NCBI RefSeq assembly: GCF_021290985.1
Contig: NZ_JAJOYU010000002.1
Location: 62,001 to 126,000 of the forward strand
Source of the DNA: Rheinheimera soli
Lineage (GTDB): Bacteria; Pseudomonadota; Gammaproteobacteria; Enterobacterales; Alteromonadaceae
Direction of reading: 5' to 3'
DNA: 64,000 bases
A program made the translations under genes and the position numbers. The notes under the pieces are model-generated. The model made no database searches and was not told the DNA's origin. It saw only the letters and a list, made by a program, of their open reading frames with translations. Positions 1 to 10,274 of this stretch are shown piece after piece. How positions within the stretch are numbered: position 1 is the first letter of the stretch; every line of letters starts with the position of its first letter.

Positions 1-258
1 AACTGTTGCACCAACACGCTCAACGTCTACAGCACGTTTATCCATCCAGATTTCACCGTTTGCACGGATAGCAATAAAGATAGTGGCTGACGGCTTAGAT
101 ATAGCTTTTGTCGCTTTAGGGCGAAGTACATCGATACCCGCTTCTTTAACGAACGAGGTCGTTACGATAAAGAAGATCAGCATGATAAATACAACGTCCA
201 ACATTGGCGTTAAATCAATTGCTGCCTCTTCGGCTTCACGTCTAATTTTACGTGCCAT
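1..258 (-). CDS. exbD: ExbD/TolR-type biopolymer transport protein, 3' end cut by window edge
   Basis: The first 86 codons read from 258 down to the left edge. The short cytoplasmic head (MARKIRREAEEAAIDLTP) is followed by one transmembrane helix with the conserved LTPMLDVVFIMLIFFIV segment, in which the Asp of MLDVVF is the proton-path residue of ExbD/TolR. The periplasmic domain follows and is truncated. ExbD works with ExbB in the inner membrane to pass proton-motive force to TonB. It is the last visible gene of the operon that starts at 2940; its start lies 13 bp after the ExbB stop. TonB itself probably lies beyond the left edge. Confidence 0.93.
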   Translation of the reverse strand, partial: MARKIRREAEEAAIDLTPMLDVVFIMLIFFIVTTSFVKEAGIDVLRPKATKAISKPSATIFIAIRANGEIWMDKRAVDVERVGATV

Positions 259-271
259 AAATTACTCTCTA

Positions 272-796
272 TCAATGATGAGGCATGCTATCAGCTAATT
301 CATGAACTGCTGATTTCACCTTACCTTCCAGTTTAGACGTTACAAATACACCTGATAAACATGCAACCATACCAGCCATAGTTGGAATTGTTGCCATTGA
401 AATACCAGCTGCCATCAGTCTTGGGTTACCAGTACCTTGTACCGCCATAATTTCAAATACGGCGATCATACCAGTCACGGTACCTAACAAACCAACCATA
501 GGACAAATCGCAACCAAAGTTTTGATTACATTGATCCGGTCATTCAGTTTGGTAGATGCCTCAGACACCCACGCATCACGAATTTTATGCGCATACCATG
601 AGGTTGTATCAACCCGGGCGTTCCAGTCTGCAATAATTTTATTACGCATAGCTGGATATTCCCGACTGATAAACCAGAAGCGCTCTATGATCAATACCCA
701 CATGATGAAGAGCACTAGGGCGACGATATAAAGTACATCACCGCCGGTTGCGATAAAATCCCTGACAGATTCCCAAAGCTCTATCAGGCTATGCAT
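272..796 (-). CDS. exbB: ExbB-type MotA/TolQ/ExbB proton channel protein (TonB2 system)
   Basis: 174 residues. An N-terminal membrane helix (about residues 20-40) is followed by a cytoplasmic segment and two C-terminal helices in the MotA/TolQ/ExbB domain. Family motifs VAICPMVGLLGTVTGMI and AAGISMATIPTMAGMVACL are visible. The short form is typical of the second ExbB in Vibrio/Shewanella TonB2 loci. Its ATG overlaps the stop of the upstream ttpC gene (TAATG), so translation is probably coupled. Assignment to TonB2 rather than Tol rests on the TtpC and DUF3450 neighbours. Confidence 0.92.
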   Translation of the reverse strand: MHSLIELWESVRDFIATGGDVLYIVALVLFIMWVLIIERFWFISREYPAMRNKIIADWNARVDTTSWYAHKIRDAWVSEASTKLNDRINVIKTLVAICPMVGLLGTVTGMIAVFEIMAVQGTGNPRLMAAGISMATIPTMAGMVACLSGVFVTSKLEGKVKSAVHELADSMPHH

Positions 797-2160
797 TACG
801 CTTTCTCCTTCTCCGCGTGAGCAGCGATGATACCAGCGCTTTGCTCATCCAGGACGTGCAGGATTGAGTTTGATTTTGTTTGTAACATCGCGTGCAGGAA
901 CAGTAATGGCAGAGCACATAACAGACCTTGAACAGTTGTTACTAACGCCATTGATATCTGACCAGCCATGATTTTCGGGTCGCCAGTACCGTGTAAGGTA
1001 ATAACCTGGAACGCACCGATCATACCGATAACTGTACCTAACAGACCTAATAAAGGACCAACAGCAGCGATCAGCTTGATAATACCGATACCTTTTTCGA
1101 TATCCGGCGTTTCACGCATAATGGCTTCGTCCAGTTTCAGTTCTAAAGTTTCAACGTCAACAGATTTGTTGTCGTGGTAAACTTTCAGGATACGGCCTAA
1201 AGCATTTTTCTCTGAAGGATTACCCAGATTTTTCAACTGAGATTTTACACCAGCAGAAGCAGCTTGCAGTGATACGAAACGGATAGCACCAATCAGTAAA
1301 CCGATCAGTAATAAAGCCGTGATCACATAACCTGGAGTACCACCCTGGTGGAACTGTTCTGTTAATGTAGCTTCCTGAGTTTTCAGACGCAGTAAGTTAC
1401 CGCCAGTAGGGTCAATATAAACTGGTTTTATTTCACCGGCAGCAGCATTTTTGAACGCTTCAGCATCAGCAACAATGTAAGACTCTGGTTGTTTAACCAA
1501 AGGTTGCATTTCCTGAGTATCAGCGTTGAATACTAAATAGCCACCGTCAGAAATCAGGTTGAATGCACCAATACGAGTTACTGAAGCCTGAGAAGCGTTA
1601 CCGTCTAAACCTACAACGTTACCTTCAAACTTAGCTACTTTGGCAGACTCAGTCATTTCAGTTTGCAGAGCAATCCACAGTTCTTCCAGTTCTTTGATCT
1701 CTGGAATCTCTTTGGCTTCAGCCAGCTTTTGCAGCAGTTGTTCACGGCCTTTGTACTGAGCACTGATATTAGACATAGCGATACCACCGATAGTTTCGGT
1801 TGCAGCACCACGAACAATACCAAACATCTCACCTAAAGTACCTTGAGCTGCAATTAATTCAGCTTCTTTCGCAGCTAACGTACCTTCGTTATCAGCAAAC
1901 TGCTGAGTTAAAGAACGGCCACGTGCTTCTTCGGCAGTAAATTCAGCTTTTGCTCTGTTTAACAGGGCTTGCTTGTCAGCGCGGTCAGATAAGAATTCCT
2001 GTTCACGCTGCTGGTTAATACGACCTTCAGCAGTGCGAGCTTGCTTAACCTGCTCTAATAATTGATCCAGCTTGGCAGTATCAGCTGCTGCGTTTAAACA
2101 TACGCCTGCAGACAAAGTGACAGTAGCTGCAATTACTAAACCTTTAAAAACTTTCTTCAT
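796..2160 (-). CDS. ttpC: TtpC-like MotA/TolQ/ExbB family protein with long periplasmic coiled-coil domain
   Basis: 454 residues. A signal peptide (MKKVFKGLVIAATVTLSAG) is followed by a Glu/Gln/Ala-rich helical region (about 30-110), a periplasmic domain to about 270, a membrane helix near 276-298, and a C-terminal proton-channel domain with GPLLGLLGTVIGMIGAF and ISMALVTTVQGLL. This is the architecture of TtpC, the extra component that Vibrio TonB2 systems need besides ExbB2/ExbD2. The gene sits between DUF3450 (6 bp upstream) and exbB, the usual order. The exact energy-transfer role is known only in Vibrio; here it is inferred. Confidence 0.88.
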   Translation of the reverse strand: MKKVFKGLVIAATVTLSAGVCLNAAADTAKLDQLLEQVKQARTAEGRINQQREQEFLSDRADKQALLNRAKAEFTAEEARGRSLTQQFADNEGTLAAKEAELIAAQGTLGEMFGIVRGAATETIGGIAMSNISAQYKGREQLLQKLAEAKEIPEIKELEELWIALQTEMTESAKVAKFEGNVVGLDGNASQASVTRIGAFNLISDGGYLVFNADTQEMQPLVKQPESYIVADAEAFKNAAAGEIKPVYIDPTGGNLLRLKTQEATLTEQFHQGGTPGYVITALLLIGLLIGAIRFVSLQAASAGVKSQLKNLGNPSEKNALGRILKVYHDNKSVDVETLELKLDEAIMRETPDIEKGIGIIKLIAAVGPLLGLLGTVIGMIGAFQVITLHGTGDPKIMAGQISMALVTTVQGLLCALPLLFLHAMLQTKSNSILHVLDEQSAGIIAAHAEKEKA

Positions 2161-2166
2161 TTATGC

Positions 2167-2940
2167 TTACTCCGCTGCTAACACTGGAAGTTTTAACAAT
2201 TCTGGGGCAGCTTGTTTACCCGCAACACGAATAGCGAATCTGGTCGATTCGATGTATTCCTGACCCAGTTCTTCCCACTGACCTGTAGTTCTGTTGAACA
2301 TCCAGGCTTGTTTTTCATCCAGAGATTGCGCCAGTAAAGCAACCCGACCTACGTATACGTAGTTCACAGTAATTTCGCTGCCACCCACTGCCAGTTTGTC
2401 AGTGTAAGTCACTAAAGCTGTACCTAAATCTTTTTCGATTTGGTAGGCTTCGATTACTAAACGGTACATTTCAGAAGTGTTAACTGCTGAGTTACCTAAT
2501 ACAGCACGTAAACGATCGATACGAGCTAAACGGTTCGTCAGATCGATTGGCATATCGGCTTTGATAAAGGCTTCTAAGGTATCAACCATACGATACATCA
2601 GAGGAACGATACCTTGCTTAGTACCTTCAATAGTACCAATTTGCTTGTCAAAAGAAGCGAGCTGAGCACTTTGATCGGCAACCAACTTAGCAACGTGATC
2701 GTTGTAAACTTTTAAGTTTTCAGTTTGCTCAACTAATTGACGGTACTCGGCCAATAATTCCTGGCTTTGGTCAAAAATATTGTTGATCTTTTCCTGAGAC
2801 TGTACTGAGGCGCGGATATTTTGCTGACCCACTTTTTGAATTTCAGACAGTTGATTTGCTGCTACTGAAGTGCTGGCCAATGCGAATGCTCCAAACAGAG
2901 CAGAAGCAACCAGACTCTTACGAATGTTATTGTTAGACAT
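2167..2940 (-). CDS. DUF3450 family periplasmic coiled-coil protein, first gene of TonB2 operon
   Basis: 257 residues from the ATG at 2940. An in-frame ATG 63 bp upstream is less likely because the signal peptide begins at MSNNNIRKSLVASALFGAFA and ends near SVAANQ. The mature part is predicted helical (about residues 30-110: QKVGQQNIRASVQSQEKI onward) and ends in a small beta-rich segment. DUF3450 proteins always accompany ttpC-exbB2-exbD2-tonB2 operons; their biochemical role is not established. A consensus-like promoter lies about 100 bp upstream. Confidence 0.85.
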   Translation of the reverse strand: MSNNNIRKSLVASALFGAFALASTSVAANQLSEIQKVGQQNIRASVQSQEKINNIFDQSQELLAEYRQLVEQTENLKVYNDHVAKLVADQSAQLASFDKQIGTIEGTKQGIVPLMYRMVDTLEAFIKADMPIDLTNRLARIDRLRAVLGNSAVNTSEMYRLVIEAYQIEKDLGTALVTYTDKLAVGGSEITVNYVYVGRVALLAQSLDEKQAWMFNRTTGQWEELGQEYIESTRFAIRVAGKQAAPELLKLPVLAAE

Positions 2941-3035
2941 AGTTCCCAACCAATAATTGCTGATTAACGTAACCTGTTTTTGAAAGGCTATTTTTTGTAA
3001 CAAAAAATAACCCGGTTAAAGGGTAAACCGCCCGC

Positions 3036-3064
3036 ATCATTGCAGCAAACTCGCGGATTGTCAA
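3036..3064 (-). promoter_or_regulatory. Sigma-70-like promoter of the DUF3450-ttpC-exbB-exbD operon
   Basis: On the minus strand a perfect TTGACA (3064-3059) is followed by exactly 17 bp and AATGAT (3041-3036, 4 of 6 matches to TATAAT). It points into the operon, and the ATG lies about 95 bp downstream. Confidence 0.6.
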
Positions 3065-3075
3065 TATAACAACGC

Positions 3076-3091
3076 CTGTCAACGATGACAG
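3076..3091. promoter_or_regulatory. Palindrome upstream of the -35 box, possible operator
   Basis: Perfect inverted repeat CTGTCA ACGA TGACAG, 11 bp upstream of the -35 box at 3059-3064. The spacing suits an activator or a repressor site. It lacks the U-run expected of a terminator on the minus strand. The regulator is unknown. Confidence 0.35.
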
Positions 3092-3135
3092 TTTTGTTGC
3101 AATTTAAAGACGGCTTATACCCTTTTAAACTTAAG

Positions 3136-3155
3136 CAAAATCAGGAGCTTTCCTG
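3136..3155 (-). terminator. Weak terminator-like hairpin after fba
   Basis: Minus-strand reading gives CAGGA AAGC TCCTG followed by ATTTTG, 27 bp past the fba stop. The stem is only 5 bp, so this is a weak call. Confidence 0.35.
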
Positions 3156-3181
3156 TATTAATAATTCATTAAATTTTTTGC

Positions 3182-4246
3182 TTATTTAATGTTCGGTGTT
3201 AGTTTTCCCGACTCATACAACTTCACCATTTGCTCAAGAGAAATGGCTTTTATCTTCGATGCATTACCGGCAGTGCCAAATGCCTGATAACGATCTTTAC
3301 AAATTTCAGTCATAGCTTTGACTGATTCCTGCAAATACTTACGCGGATCAAATTCTGCAGGGTTTTTCGCCATGTAGCGGCGAATAGCCCCTGTTGAAGC
3401 TAAACGTAAATCTGTATCTATATTGATTTTACGTACGCCAAACTTGATCCCTTCCTGAATTTGTTCCACCGGCACGCCATAAGTTTCAGGGATAGCGCCA
3501 CCGTATTCATTAATAATAGCAAGCCATTCCTGAGGTACTGACGACGAACCATGCATAACCAGATGGGTATCCGGGATGCGGGCATGAATATCTTTAATGC
3601 GATCAATCGCCAGTATATCGCCTGTAGGCGGACGACTGAACTTATAAGCGCCGTGTGAGGTACCGCAAGCTATAGCTAAAGCGTCTACACCTGTCGCTTT
3701 AACAAACTGAGCAGCTTCTTCAGGATCCGTCAACATTTGGTCATGACTTAAGATGCAATCTGCACCTATGCCATCTTCTTCGCCTGCCGCGCCAGTTTCA
3801 AGCGAGCCTAAACAACCTAATTCGCCCTCGACTGAAACACCACAAGCATGCGCCATATCTACAACCCGACGCGTTATATCGGCATTGTAGTCATAATCCA
3901 TTGGTGTTTTACCATCAGTACCTAAAGAACCATCCATCATCACAGACGAAAAACCAAGCTGAATGGCTTGCTGGCAGATAGCGGCTGATGTGCCGTGATC
4001 CTGGTGCATCACTACAGGAATATGAGGAAACTCTTCCACTGCAGCCAGAATAAGATGACGTAAAAACGGCGCGCCAGCATATTTTCGGGCACCGGCAGAA
4101 GCCTGCACTATCACAGGGCTGTCTGTGGCATCTGCCGCCAGCATAATGGCACGCATTTGTTCTAAGTTATTGACGTTAAAAGCTGGTACTGCATAACCAA
4201 ACTCGGCGGCGTGGTCCAGCATTTGACGCATTGAAATAAGAGCCAT
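3182..4246 (-). CDS. fba: Class II fructose-bisphosphate aldolase (Calvin-cycle subtype)
   Basis: 354 residues. It reversibly cleaves fructose 1,6-bisphosphate to DHAP and glyceraldehyde 3-phosphate in the cytosol, with a catalytic metal. The start [20 protein letters not shown] and the HQDHGTS motif (H81, D83, H84; metal site) identify the class II subtype often named after the Calvin-cycle enzyme. Other signatures are [19 protein letters not shown] and INIDTDLR. It is the last gene of the epd-pgk-fba cluster, 138 bp after pgk. That gap holds a strong nested hairpin, and AGGATCTC precedes the ATG. Gluconeogenic or glycolytic use is inferred, since no Calvin-cycle gene is present here. Confidence 0.96.
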   Translation of the reverse strand: MALISMRQMLDHAAEFGYAVPAFNVNNLEQMRAIMLAADATDSPVIVQASAGARKYAGAPFLRHLILAAVEEFPHIPVVMHQDHGTSAAICQQAIQLGFSSVMMDGSLGTDGKTPMDYDYNADITRRVVDMAHACGVSVEGELGCLGSLETGAAGEEDGIGADCILSHDQMLTDPEEAAQFVKATGVDALAIACGTSHGAYKFSRPPTGDILAIDRIKDIHARIPDTHLVMHGSSSVPQEWLAIINEYGGAIPETYGVPVEQIQEGIKFGVRKINIDTDLRLASTGAIRRYMAKNPAEFDPRKYLQESVKAMTEICKDRYQAFGTAGNASKIKAISLEQMVKLYESGKLTPNIK

Positions 4247-4290
4247 GAGATCCTCTCTCTTTTGTAGGGTAAGGGTTGTGTTTTAAAACT

Positions 4291-4338
4291 GCTGGCTCTG
4301 CCGTCACCTGAGGTGATCTTTAATAGTACAGAGCCAGC
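4291..4338 (-). promoter_or_regulatory. Nested intercistronic hairpin between pgk and fba
   Basis: Arms GCTGGCTCTG (4291-4300) and CAGAGCCAGC (4329-4338) pair perfectly over 10 bp. A second small palindrome, TCACC TGA GGTGA (4304-4316), lies inside the loop. No U-run follows on the minus strand, so an mRNA-processing or stability element, or a partial terminator, is more likely than a full stop. Confidence 0.55.
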
Positions 4339-4384
4339 GGTCACTTTCTTTCAGATTTTTGTAATTATTGGTAATTTAACAGCT

Positions 4385-5569
4385 TTAGGCTGTGGTGTTC
4401 GCGCGTTGTTCCAATATTTCCACTGCTGGTAAGGTTTTACCTTCGAGAAATTCCAGAAAAGCACCACCACCGGTCGAGATATAAGAAATTTTGTCTGCTA
4501 ATTCATATTTATCAATAGCAGCTAAGGTATCGCCACCACCTGCTATAGAAAACGCCTTGCTGTCGGCAATGGCCAAAGCTAAAGCTTTAGTGCCTTGTTC
4601 AAAAGAGGCGAATTCAAATACACCCACAGGGCCATTCCAGACGATGGTGCCGGCATTTTTCAGAATATCGACCAGCGCAGCACTGCTGTCAGGGCCAATA
4701 TCAAATACCATATCGTCGCTGCTGATATCGGCAACAGATTTAGTAGTAGCAGGCGTGTCTTCGGCAAAAGCTTTGCCTGTCACTACGTCTGTAGGCACAG
4801 GGATAGAACCGCCATTGGCTTTTGCTTGTGCCATTAAACGCTTGGCTTCAGGAATAAGGTCGGTTTCGACCAGAGACTTCCCAACCTGATAGCCCTGAGC
4901 GGCGATAAAAGTATTAGCGATGCCGCCGCCGACGATCAATTGGTCAACAATACCGGATAAAGATTCCAGTACAGTCAGTTTAGTGGACACTTTAGACCCG
5001 CCAACAATGGCGACCAAAGGACGTTTAGGATTTTTCAGCGCTGCAGCTAAGGCATCTAACTCAGCAGCCAGTAAAGGACCAGCACAGGCTACAGGTGCAA
5101 ACTTTGCCACACCATGAGTGGTCGCCTGAGCACGGTGTGCCGTACCAAAAGCATCCATCACAAATACATCACATAAAGCAGCCAGCTTTTTCGACAAGGT
5201 TTCGTCGTTTTTACCTTCGCCTTTATTAAAGCGTACGTTCTCAAACACAACCACTTCGCCAGCGTTCACTTCAACGCCGTCCAGATAGTCTTTCACTAAA
5301 CGTACAGGCACAGATAAAGCCGTGTTTAAGTAGTCGACCACTGGAGCCATAGAGAATTCGTCAGTGTACACACCTTCATCTGGACGGCCTAAGTGAGAAC
5401 ACACCATCACTTTTCCGCCTTTTTTCAGCGCCAGCTCAATAGTAGGGATAGCAGCTTTTAAACGCGCATCGGAGGTCACTTTGCCATTTTTCACCGGTAC
5501 GTTTAAATCTTCACGGATCAGTACCCGCTTCCCTGTTAAATCTACATCCGCCATCTTAATAACTGACAT
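4385..5569 (-). CDS. pgk: Phosphoglycerate kinase
   Basis: 394 residues, the usual length. It transfers a phosphate between 1,3-bisphosphoglycerate and ADP in glycolysis and gluconeogenesis. Clear signatures are [14 protein letters not shown] (residues 14-27), the basic patch [10 protein letters not shown] (57-66), GGSKVSTKL, and the C-terminal nucleotide loop [14 protein letters not shown]. It lies 50 bp downstream of epd and 138 bp upstream of fba on the same strand, the conserved gammaproteobacterial order. Confidence 0.97.
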   Translation of the reverse strand: MSVIKMADVDLTGKRVLIREDLNVPVKNGKVTSDARLKAAIPTIELALKKGGKVMVCSHLGRPDEGVYTDEFSMAPVVDYLNTALSVPVRLVKDYLDGVEVNAGEVVVFENVRFNKGEGKNDETLSKKLAALCDVFVMDAFGTAHRAQATTHGVAKFAPVACAGPLLAAELDALAAALKNPKRPLVAIVGGSKVSTKLTVLESLSGIVDQLIVGGGIANTFIAAQGYQVGKSLVETDLIPEAKRLMAQAKANGGSIPVPTDVVTGKAFAEDTPATTKSVADISSDDMVFDIGPDSSAALVDILKNAGTIVWNGPVGVFEFASFEQGTKALALAIADSKAFSIAGGGDTLAAIDKYELADKISYISTGGGAFLEFLEGKTLPAVEILEQRANTTA

Positions 5570-5619
5570 ACCAGACTCCTGTGATTTGATTAATTTTTTA
5601 GTATTAATTTAAATAACGT

Positions 5620-6633
5620 TCAGACAAAACGCATCATAGCGCGGGTTGTGTCGATCATTCTGTTCGCAAAGCCCCATTCGTTGTCACACCAAACTAAACA
5701 TTTGACTAAACGTTTATGGCTGACCCGGGTTTGTGAACCGTCAACAATGCATGAATGCGCATCATGATTAAAATCTACTGAAACCAGCGGCTCTTCGGTG
5801 TAATCCAGAATACCAGCCAGCTCCCCTGCCCTTGCACGCTGCAAGACCTGATTGATCTGCTTTAAATCGACGTCCTGATGCAAAGTCACGCTTAAATCCA
5901 TAGCCGTGACGTTTACTGTAGGCACACGCACAGCAATGGCTTCAAAACGACCAGCCAAGTGCGGCAGAATACGCTCAATACCGCGGGCTAATTTGGTATC
6001 TACCGGAATAATAGACTGACTGGCAGCTCGGGTGCGGCGTAAGTCAGTGTGATAAGCATCGATTACCTGCTGATCATTCATCGAGGCGTGAATAGTGGTA
6101 ATAGTGCCGCTTTCGACACCAAAATGCTGATCCAACACCTGGATCACCGGCACTATGCAGTTGGTGGTGCAGGAACCAGCCGACACGACCGTCATGTCAT
6201 CAGTGAGTAAATGCTGGTTAATGCCATAAATCACTGTGGCATCAATATCAGCATCCGCCGGATGGGAAAACAGTACTTTTTTTGCCCCTGCATCTAAATG
6301 CAGTTGTGCATCGGCGCGGCTATGAAACACGCCTGTGCATTCAAGTACTACATCGATGTCTAATTCGTTCCAGGGTAACTGGGCGGGATCGGCCTGGCCA
6401 AATAATGCGATAGCATCGCCATTGACCAGCAGGCCCTGTTCAGTTAACTCAACTGGAAAACCAAAACGGCCATGCGAGGTATCGTATTTTAATAAGTGAG
6501 CTATACCTTTGGCATCGGCCAACTCATTAATAGCGACCACCTTGACTTGTTCTGTTAAACCGCACTCGTATACGGCACGCAGAATATTCCGACCTATACG
6601 GCCAAAGCCGTTAATTGCCACTTTAATGGTCAT
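5620..6633 (-). CDS. epd: D-erythrose-4-phosphate dehydrogenase (GAPDH family)
   Basis: 337 residues. NAD-binding start [18 protein letters not shown] and the catalytic loop SAGSCTTNC (Cys of SCTTN is the nucleophile). Downstream sequence [15 protein letters not shown] and [16 protein letters not shown] fits Epd rather than glycolytic GapA. Epd makes 4-phosphoerythronate, the first step of one pyridoxal-phosphate pathway. The catalytic loop reads SAGSC where the family usually has SNASC, a mild oddity outside the Cys. Start of the epd-pgk-fba cluster; a terminator-like hairpin separates it from tkt upstream. Confidence 0.92.
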   Translation of the reverse strand: MTIKVAINGFGRIGRNILRAVYECGLTEQVKVVAINELADAKGIAHLLKYDTSHGRFGFPVELTEQGLLVNGDAIALFGQADPAQLPWNELDIDVVLECTGVFHSRADAQLHLDAGAKKVLFSHPADADIDATVIYGINQHLLTDDMTVVSAGSCTTNCIVPVIQVLDQHFGVESGTITTIHASMNDQQVIDAYHTDLRRTRAASQSIIPVDTKLARGIERILPHLAGRFEAIAVRVPTVNVTAMDLSVTLHQDVDLKQINQVLQRARAGELAGILDYTEEPLVSVDFNHDAHSCIVDGSQTRVSHKRLVKCLVWCDNEWGFANRMIDTTRAMMRFV

Positions 6634-6662
6634 TTCTACTCAATCTTCACACATTTACGGAT

Positions 6663-6690
6663 CAAAAAGAGGGGCCACAAGGCCCCTTTT
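6663..6690 (-). terminator. Intrinsic terminator after tkt
   Basis: On the minus strand AGGGGCC TTGT GGCCCCT pairs over 7 GC-rich bases and is followed by CTTTTTG. It lies just after the transketolase stop and upstream of epd, so epd probably has its own promoter. Confidence 0.8.
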
Positions 6691-6695
6691 CATTA

Positions 6696-8693
6696 TTACG
6701 CGAACAACTCGTTGGCAGCTGCAACCACAGCGGCCGTGGTAATGCCAAAATGTTCAAACAGCTGTTCAGCCGGAGCCGATTCACCAAAGCTGTCCATACC
6801 AATGATTTTACCTGTCAGACCAACATATTTGTACCAGCTATCTTTAATACCTGCTTCCACAGCGACACGTTTAGTCACAGCTGCAGGCAATACGGATTCA
6901 CGGTACTGCGCACTTTGAGCTTCAAACACATCTGTTGAAGGCACAGAGACAACCCGAACTTTACGACCAGCAGCAGTTAACTGATGGTAGGCCTGTACTG
7001 CCAGCTCTACTTCAGAGCCTGTGGCGATCAGAATCAATTCAGGCGTGCCAACAGAATCTAACAACACATAACCACCTTTACGCACATCAGCCAGTTGCTG
7101 CGCTGTACGAGGCTGTTGCACCAGATTTTGACGGGTAAAAATTAAAGTACTTGGGCCTTCGGTACGTTCAATAGCAGCTTGCCATGCAACAGCGGATTCC
7201 ACTGCATCACAAGGACGCCAGTTCATCAGGTTTGGCGTCACGCGCAGTGATGCTAACTGTTCAACAGGCTGGTGCGTTGGGCCATCTTCGCCTAAACCAA
7301 TGGAGTCATGGGTGTAGACAAAAATAACCCGCTGTTTCATCAAAGCAGCCATACGCACCGCATTACGGGCATATTCCATAAACATCAGGAAAGTAGCACC
7401 GTACGGGATAAAACCACCGTGCAGAGCTATACCGTTCATCATGGCGGACATACCAAACTCACGTACGCCGTAATACAGGTAGTTACCGCTGGCGTCTTCT
7501 GCAGTGACCCCTTTGGAGCCGGACCAAATGGTCAGGTTAGAACCTGCTAAATCAGCTGAACCACCTAACAACTCAGGCAATAAAGGACCAAAGGCATTTA
7601 AGCTGTTCTGAGATGCTTTACGGGTAGCAATAGACTGTGGGTTGTCTTGCAAGTGCTGAATATAAGCGGCAGATTTTTCCGCCCAGTCTGCTGGTAAATC
7701 ACCCGCCATACGACGTGTAAATTCAGCGGCCAGTTCAGGATAAGCTTTGGCATAAGCGGCAAATTTATCATTCCAGCTTTGCTGAGCAGATAAGCCTTTG
7801 GCTTTGCCATCCCACTCTTGATAGATGTCTTGTGGAATAACAAAAGGAGCATGCTCCCAGCCTAAGTACTCGCGAGCTGCGGCAATTTCAGCATCACCTA
7901 AAGGCGCGCCGTGGCAGTCGTGTGAACCAGATTTATTTGGAGAGCCGTAACCAATAATAGTTTTGCAGCAAATTAATGTTGGTTTGTCTGACACAGCACG
8001 TGCTTGTTCAATAGCAGCTGCAATAGCTGCAGAGTCGTGACCATCAACACCTGCAATCACATGCCAGCCATAGGCTTCAAAACGTGCAGGCGTATTGTCG
8101 GTGAACCAGCCTTCAACATGACCATCGATAGAAATACCGTTGTCATCCCAGAAGGCAATTAATTTACCTAAACCTAAAGTGCCAGCTAATGAACAGGCTT
8201 CGTGTGATACACCTTCCATTAAACAGCCATCACCTAAGAAGGTGTAAGTGTAATGATCAACTACATCATGGCCAGGCTGGTTAAACTGGGCAGCTAATGC
8301 CTTTTCAGCGATAGCCATACCCACAGCATTGGTAATGCCCTGGCCTAAAGGACCAGTGGTGGTTTCAACACCAGGTGCATAACCATATTCAGGGTGGCCT
8401 GGAGTTCTGGAATGTAACTGACGGAATTGTTTTAAATCTTCAATGCCTAAATCATAGCCAGAGAGATGTAACAGAGAATACAACAGCATAGAGCCGTGGC
8501 CATTAGACAACACAAAGCGGTCGCGGTTGGCCCAGCTTGGGTCTTGTGGATTGTGAATTAAATAATCGCGCCACAATACTTCAGCAATGTCTGCCATGCC
8601 CATAGGGGCGCCCGGGTGACCTGATTTCGCTTTTTGCACTGCATCCATACTCAAAGCACGAATGGCGTTAGCGAGTTGTTTACGAGATGGCAT
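6696..8693 (-). CDS. tkt: Transketolase
   Basis: 665 residues from the ATG at 8693 (GGAGA ribosome site just upstream; the reading frame extends another 22 codons but without family similarity). Thiamine-diphosphate enzyme of the pentose phosphate pathway, moving two-carbon units between ketoses and aldoses. Visible motifs are [35 protein letters not shown], the ThDP/Mg site [15 protein letters not shown], and [16 protein letters not shown] in the pyrimidine domain. Divergent from metK across a 350-bp gap. It feeds erythrose 4-phosphate to the neighbouring Epd. Confidence 0.97.
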   Translation of the reverse strand: MPSRKQLANAIRALSMDAVQKAKSGHPGAPMGMADIAEVLWRDYLIHNPQDPSWANRDRFVLSNGHGSMLLYSLLHLSGYDLGIEDLKQFRQLHSRTPGHPEYGYAPGVETTTGPLGQGITNAVGMAIAEKALAAQFNQPGHDVVDHYTYTFLGDGCLMEGVSHEACSLAGTLGLGKLIAFWDDNGISIDGHVEGWFTDNTPARFEAYGWHVIAGVDGHDSAAIAAAIEQARAVSDKPTLICCKTIIGYGSPNKSGSHDCHGAPLGDAEIAAAREYLGWEHAPFVIPQDIYQEWDGKAKGLSAQQSWNDKFAAYAKAYPELAAEFTRRMAGDLPADWAEKSAAYIQHLQDNPQSIATRKASQNSLNAFGPLLPELLGGSADLAGSNLTIWSGSKGVTAEDASGNYLYYGVREFGMSAMMNGIALHGGFIPYGATFLMFMEYARNAVRMAALMKQRVIFVYTHDSIGLGEDGPTHQPVEQLASLRVTPNLMNWRPCDAVESAVAWQAAIERTEGPSTLIFTRQNLVQQPRTAQQLADVRKGGYVLLDSVGTPELILIATGSEVELAVQAYHQLTAAGRKVRVVSVPSTDVFEAQSAQYRESVLPAAVTKRVAVEAGIKDSWYKYVGLTGKIIGMDSFGESAPAEQLFEHFGITTAAVVAAANELFA

Positions 8694-9043
8694 CTTCTCT
8701 CCTGCTTTATTGACTTTATAAATGACTTTGATCCAAGGGGTGGGGTTACCCGTATGCACTGCTCTTTTCTGTCTTTATTGGATTGGCGGCTAAGCGGGTG
8801 AACGCTGTTTTTACATGGATACGGCAAAGTTGGGCTCATTTTCACAGAGCATCGACCAAATCGCAAATTTTAATCCACACCAAAGCAAAGTTTTACTGGC
8901 TTGAGCCGATATAGTTGCAAGCTTTAGCATTAAAGACGTCCGGGCGGCAGAAAGTTCTGGCAATGACCTGCTGCTTTCACTAAAATAGCCGCCCCAAATT
9001 ACAGCGCCCAGGCGCGATAACAACCAACATGTGGAATACGTAA
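8694..9043. other. Divergent tkt/metK intergenic region
   Basis: 350 bp with no convincing gene. It must hold the tkt promoter (minus) and the metK promoter (plus). A metK promoter candidate and a MetJ-like half box are listed separately; no clear tkt promoter was found. Confidence 0.6.
8901..8941 (+). promoter_or_regulatory. Candidate metK promoter with MetJ-like half box
   Basis: TTGAGC (8901-8906), an 18-bp spacer and TAGCAT (8925-8930) make a weak sigma-70-type promoter. AGACGTCC (8934-8941), 7 of 8 matches to the MetJ unit AGACGTCT, follows where transcription would start. Flanking units match poorly, so the MetJ call is tentative. Confidence 0.3.
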
Positions 9044-10201
9044 ATGGCACAACACATTTTTACCTCTGAATCTGTCTCTGAAGGACATCCGGATAAAATC
9101 GCTGACCAGATCTCTGACGCGGTATTGGATGCCATTTTAGAACAAGATCCAAAAGCCCGTGTTGCTTGCGAAACCTTCGTAAAAACAGGCATGGTGTTAG
9201 TAGGTGGTGAAATCACTACCTCAGCCTGGGTCGACATCGAAGAGCTCACTCGCAGCACTATTCGTGACATTGGTTACGTGCATTCAGATATGGGTTTTGA
9301 CGCCAATTCCTGCGCTGTGTTAAGCGCCATTGGTAAACAATCTCCTGACATCAACCAGGGTGTGGATAAGAAAGATGAAGATCCTAGTGAGCAAGGTGCA
9401 GGCGATCAGGGGTTAATGTTTGGTTATGCCAGCAATGAAACTGACGTGTTAATGCCAGCTCCTATTACTTATTCTCACCGCTTGGTGCAACAACAAGCCA
9501 AAGTGCGTAAAGATGGCACTTTGAGCTGGTTACGTCCTGATGCAAAATCTCAGCTGAGCTTTGTCTACGAAAACGGCAAGCCGGTTGGTATAGATGCAGT
9601 GGTGTTGTCCACTCAACACTGTGACACTATTTCTACGGCTGACCTGCGTGAAGCCGTGATGGAACACATCATCAAGCCTGTATTACCAGCAGAATGGCTG
9701 AGCAATAAAACCAAGTTTTTCATTAACCCAACTGGCCGTTTTGTCATCGGTGGTCCTATGGGTGACTGTGGTTTAACTGGCCGTAAAATCATCGTAGACA
9801 GCTACGGTGGTATGGCGCGTCACGGTGGTGGTGCTTTCTCTGGTAAAGATCCATCTAAAGTTGACCGCTCAGCTGCTTACGCCGCCCGTTATGTGGCAAA
9901 AAACATTGTGGCTGCTGGTTTAGCTGAACGTTGTGAAATTCAGGTGTCTTACGCTATAGGCGTGGCAGAACCTACTTCAATTAGCGTTGAGACTTTTGGC
10001 ACCAGTAAATTAAGCGAAGATCAACTGATAGCTCTGATCCGCCGTCACTTCGATTTACGCCCTTATGGTTTGATCCAAATGTTGCAGTTAGAGCGCCCGA
10101 TTTACCGTGCTACTGCGGCTTATGGTCACTTCGGTCGTAACGAATTCCCTTGGGAAAATACCGACAAAGCAGAAATTCTGCGCTCTGAAGCAAAGATCTA
10201 A
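9044..10201 (+). CDS. metK: S-adenosylmethionine synthetase
   Basis: 385 residues, the usual length. It makes S-adenosylmethionine from ATP and methionine in the cytosol. Signatures include [20 protein letters not shown] (residues 6-25), the [12 protein letters not shown] hexapeptide region, [21 protein letters not shown], and the P-loop-like [19 protein letters not shown]. Single-gene transcript: a strong terminator lies 34 bp after the stop. Possible MetJ control is discussed with its promoter. Confidence 0.98.
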   Translation: MAQHIFTSESVSEGHPDKIADQISDAVLDAILEQDPKARVACETFVKTGMVLVGGEITTSAWVDIEELTRSTIRDIGYVHSDMGFDANSCAVLSAIGKQSPDINQGVDKKDEDPSEQGAGDQGLMFGYASNETDVLMPAPITYSHRLVQQQAKVRKDGTLSWLRPDAKSQLSFVYENGKPVGIDAVVLSTQHCDTISTADLREAVMEHIIKPVLPAEWLSNKTKFFINPTGRFVIGGPMGDCGLTGRKIIVDSYGGMARHGGGAFSGKDPSKVDRSAAYAARYVAKNIVAAGLAERCEIQVSYAIGVAEPTSISVETFGTSKLSEDQLIALIRRHFDLRPYGLIQMLQLERPIYRATAAYGHFGRNEFPWENTDKAEILRSEAKI

Positions 10202-10234
10202 GTTTTTGTTTTGCATAGCGTAATAATGTAAAGA

Positions 10235-10258
10235 GGAGAGCCAGGCTCTCCTTTTTTA
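10235..10258 (+). terminator. Intrinsic terminator after metK
   Basis: GGAGAGCC A GGCTCTCC followed by six T residues, 34 bp past the metK stop. Confidence 0.9.
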
Positions 10259-10274
10259 CACTCTGTAATCCAAA

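Noticed and set aside
4491-4889. Long plus-strand frame (132 codons) inside pgk
   Set aside because: Antisense to a clear phosphoglycerate kinase, no family pattern and no ribosome site.
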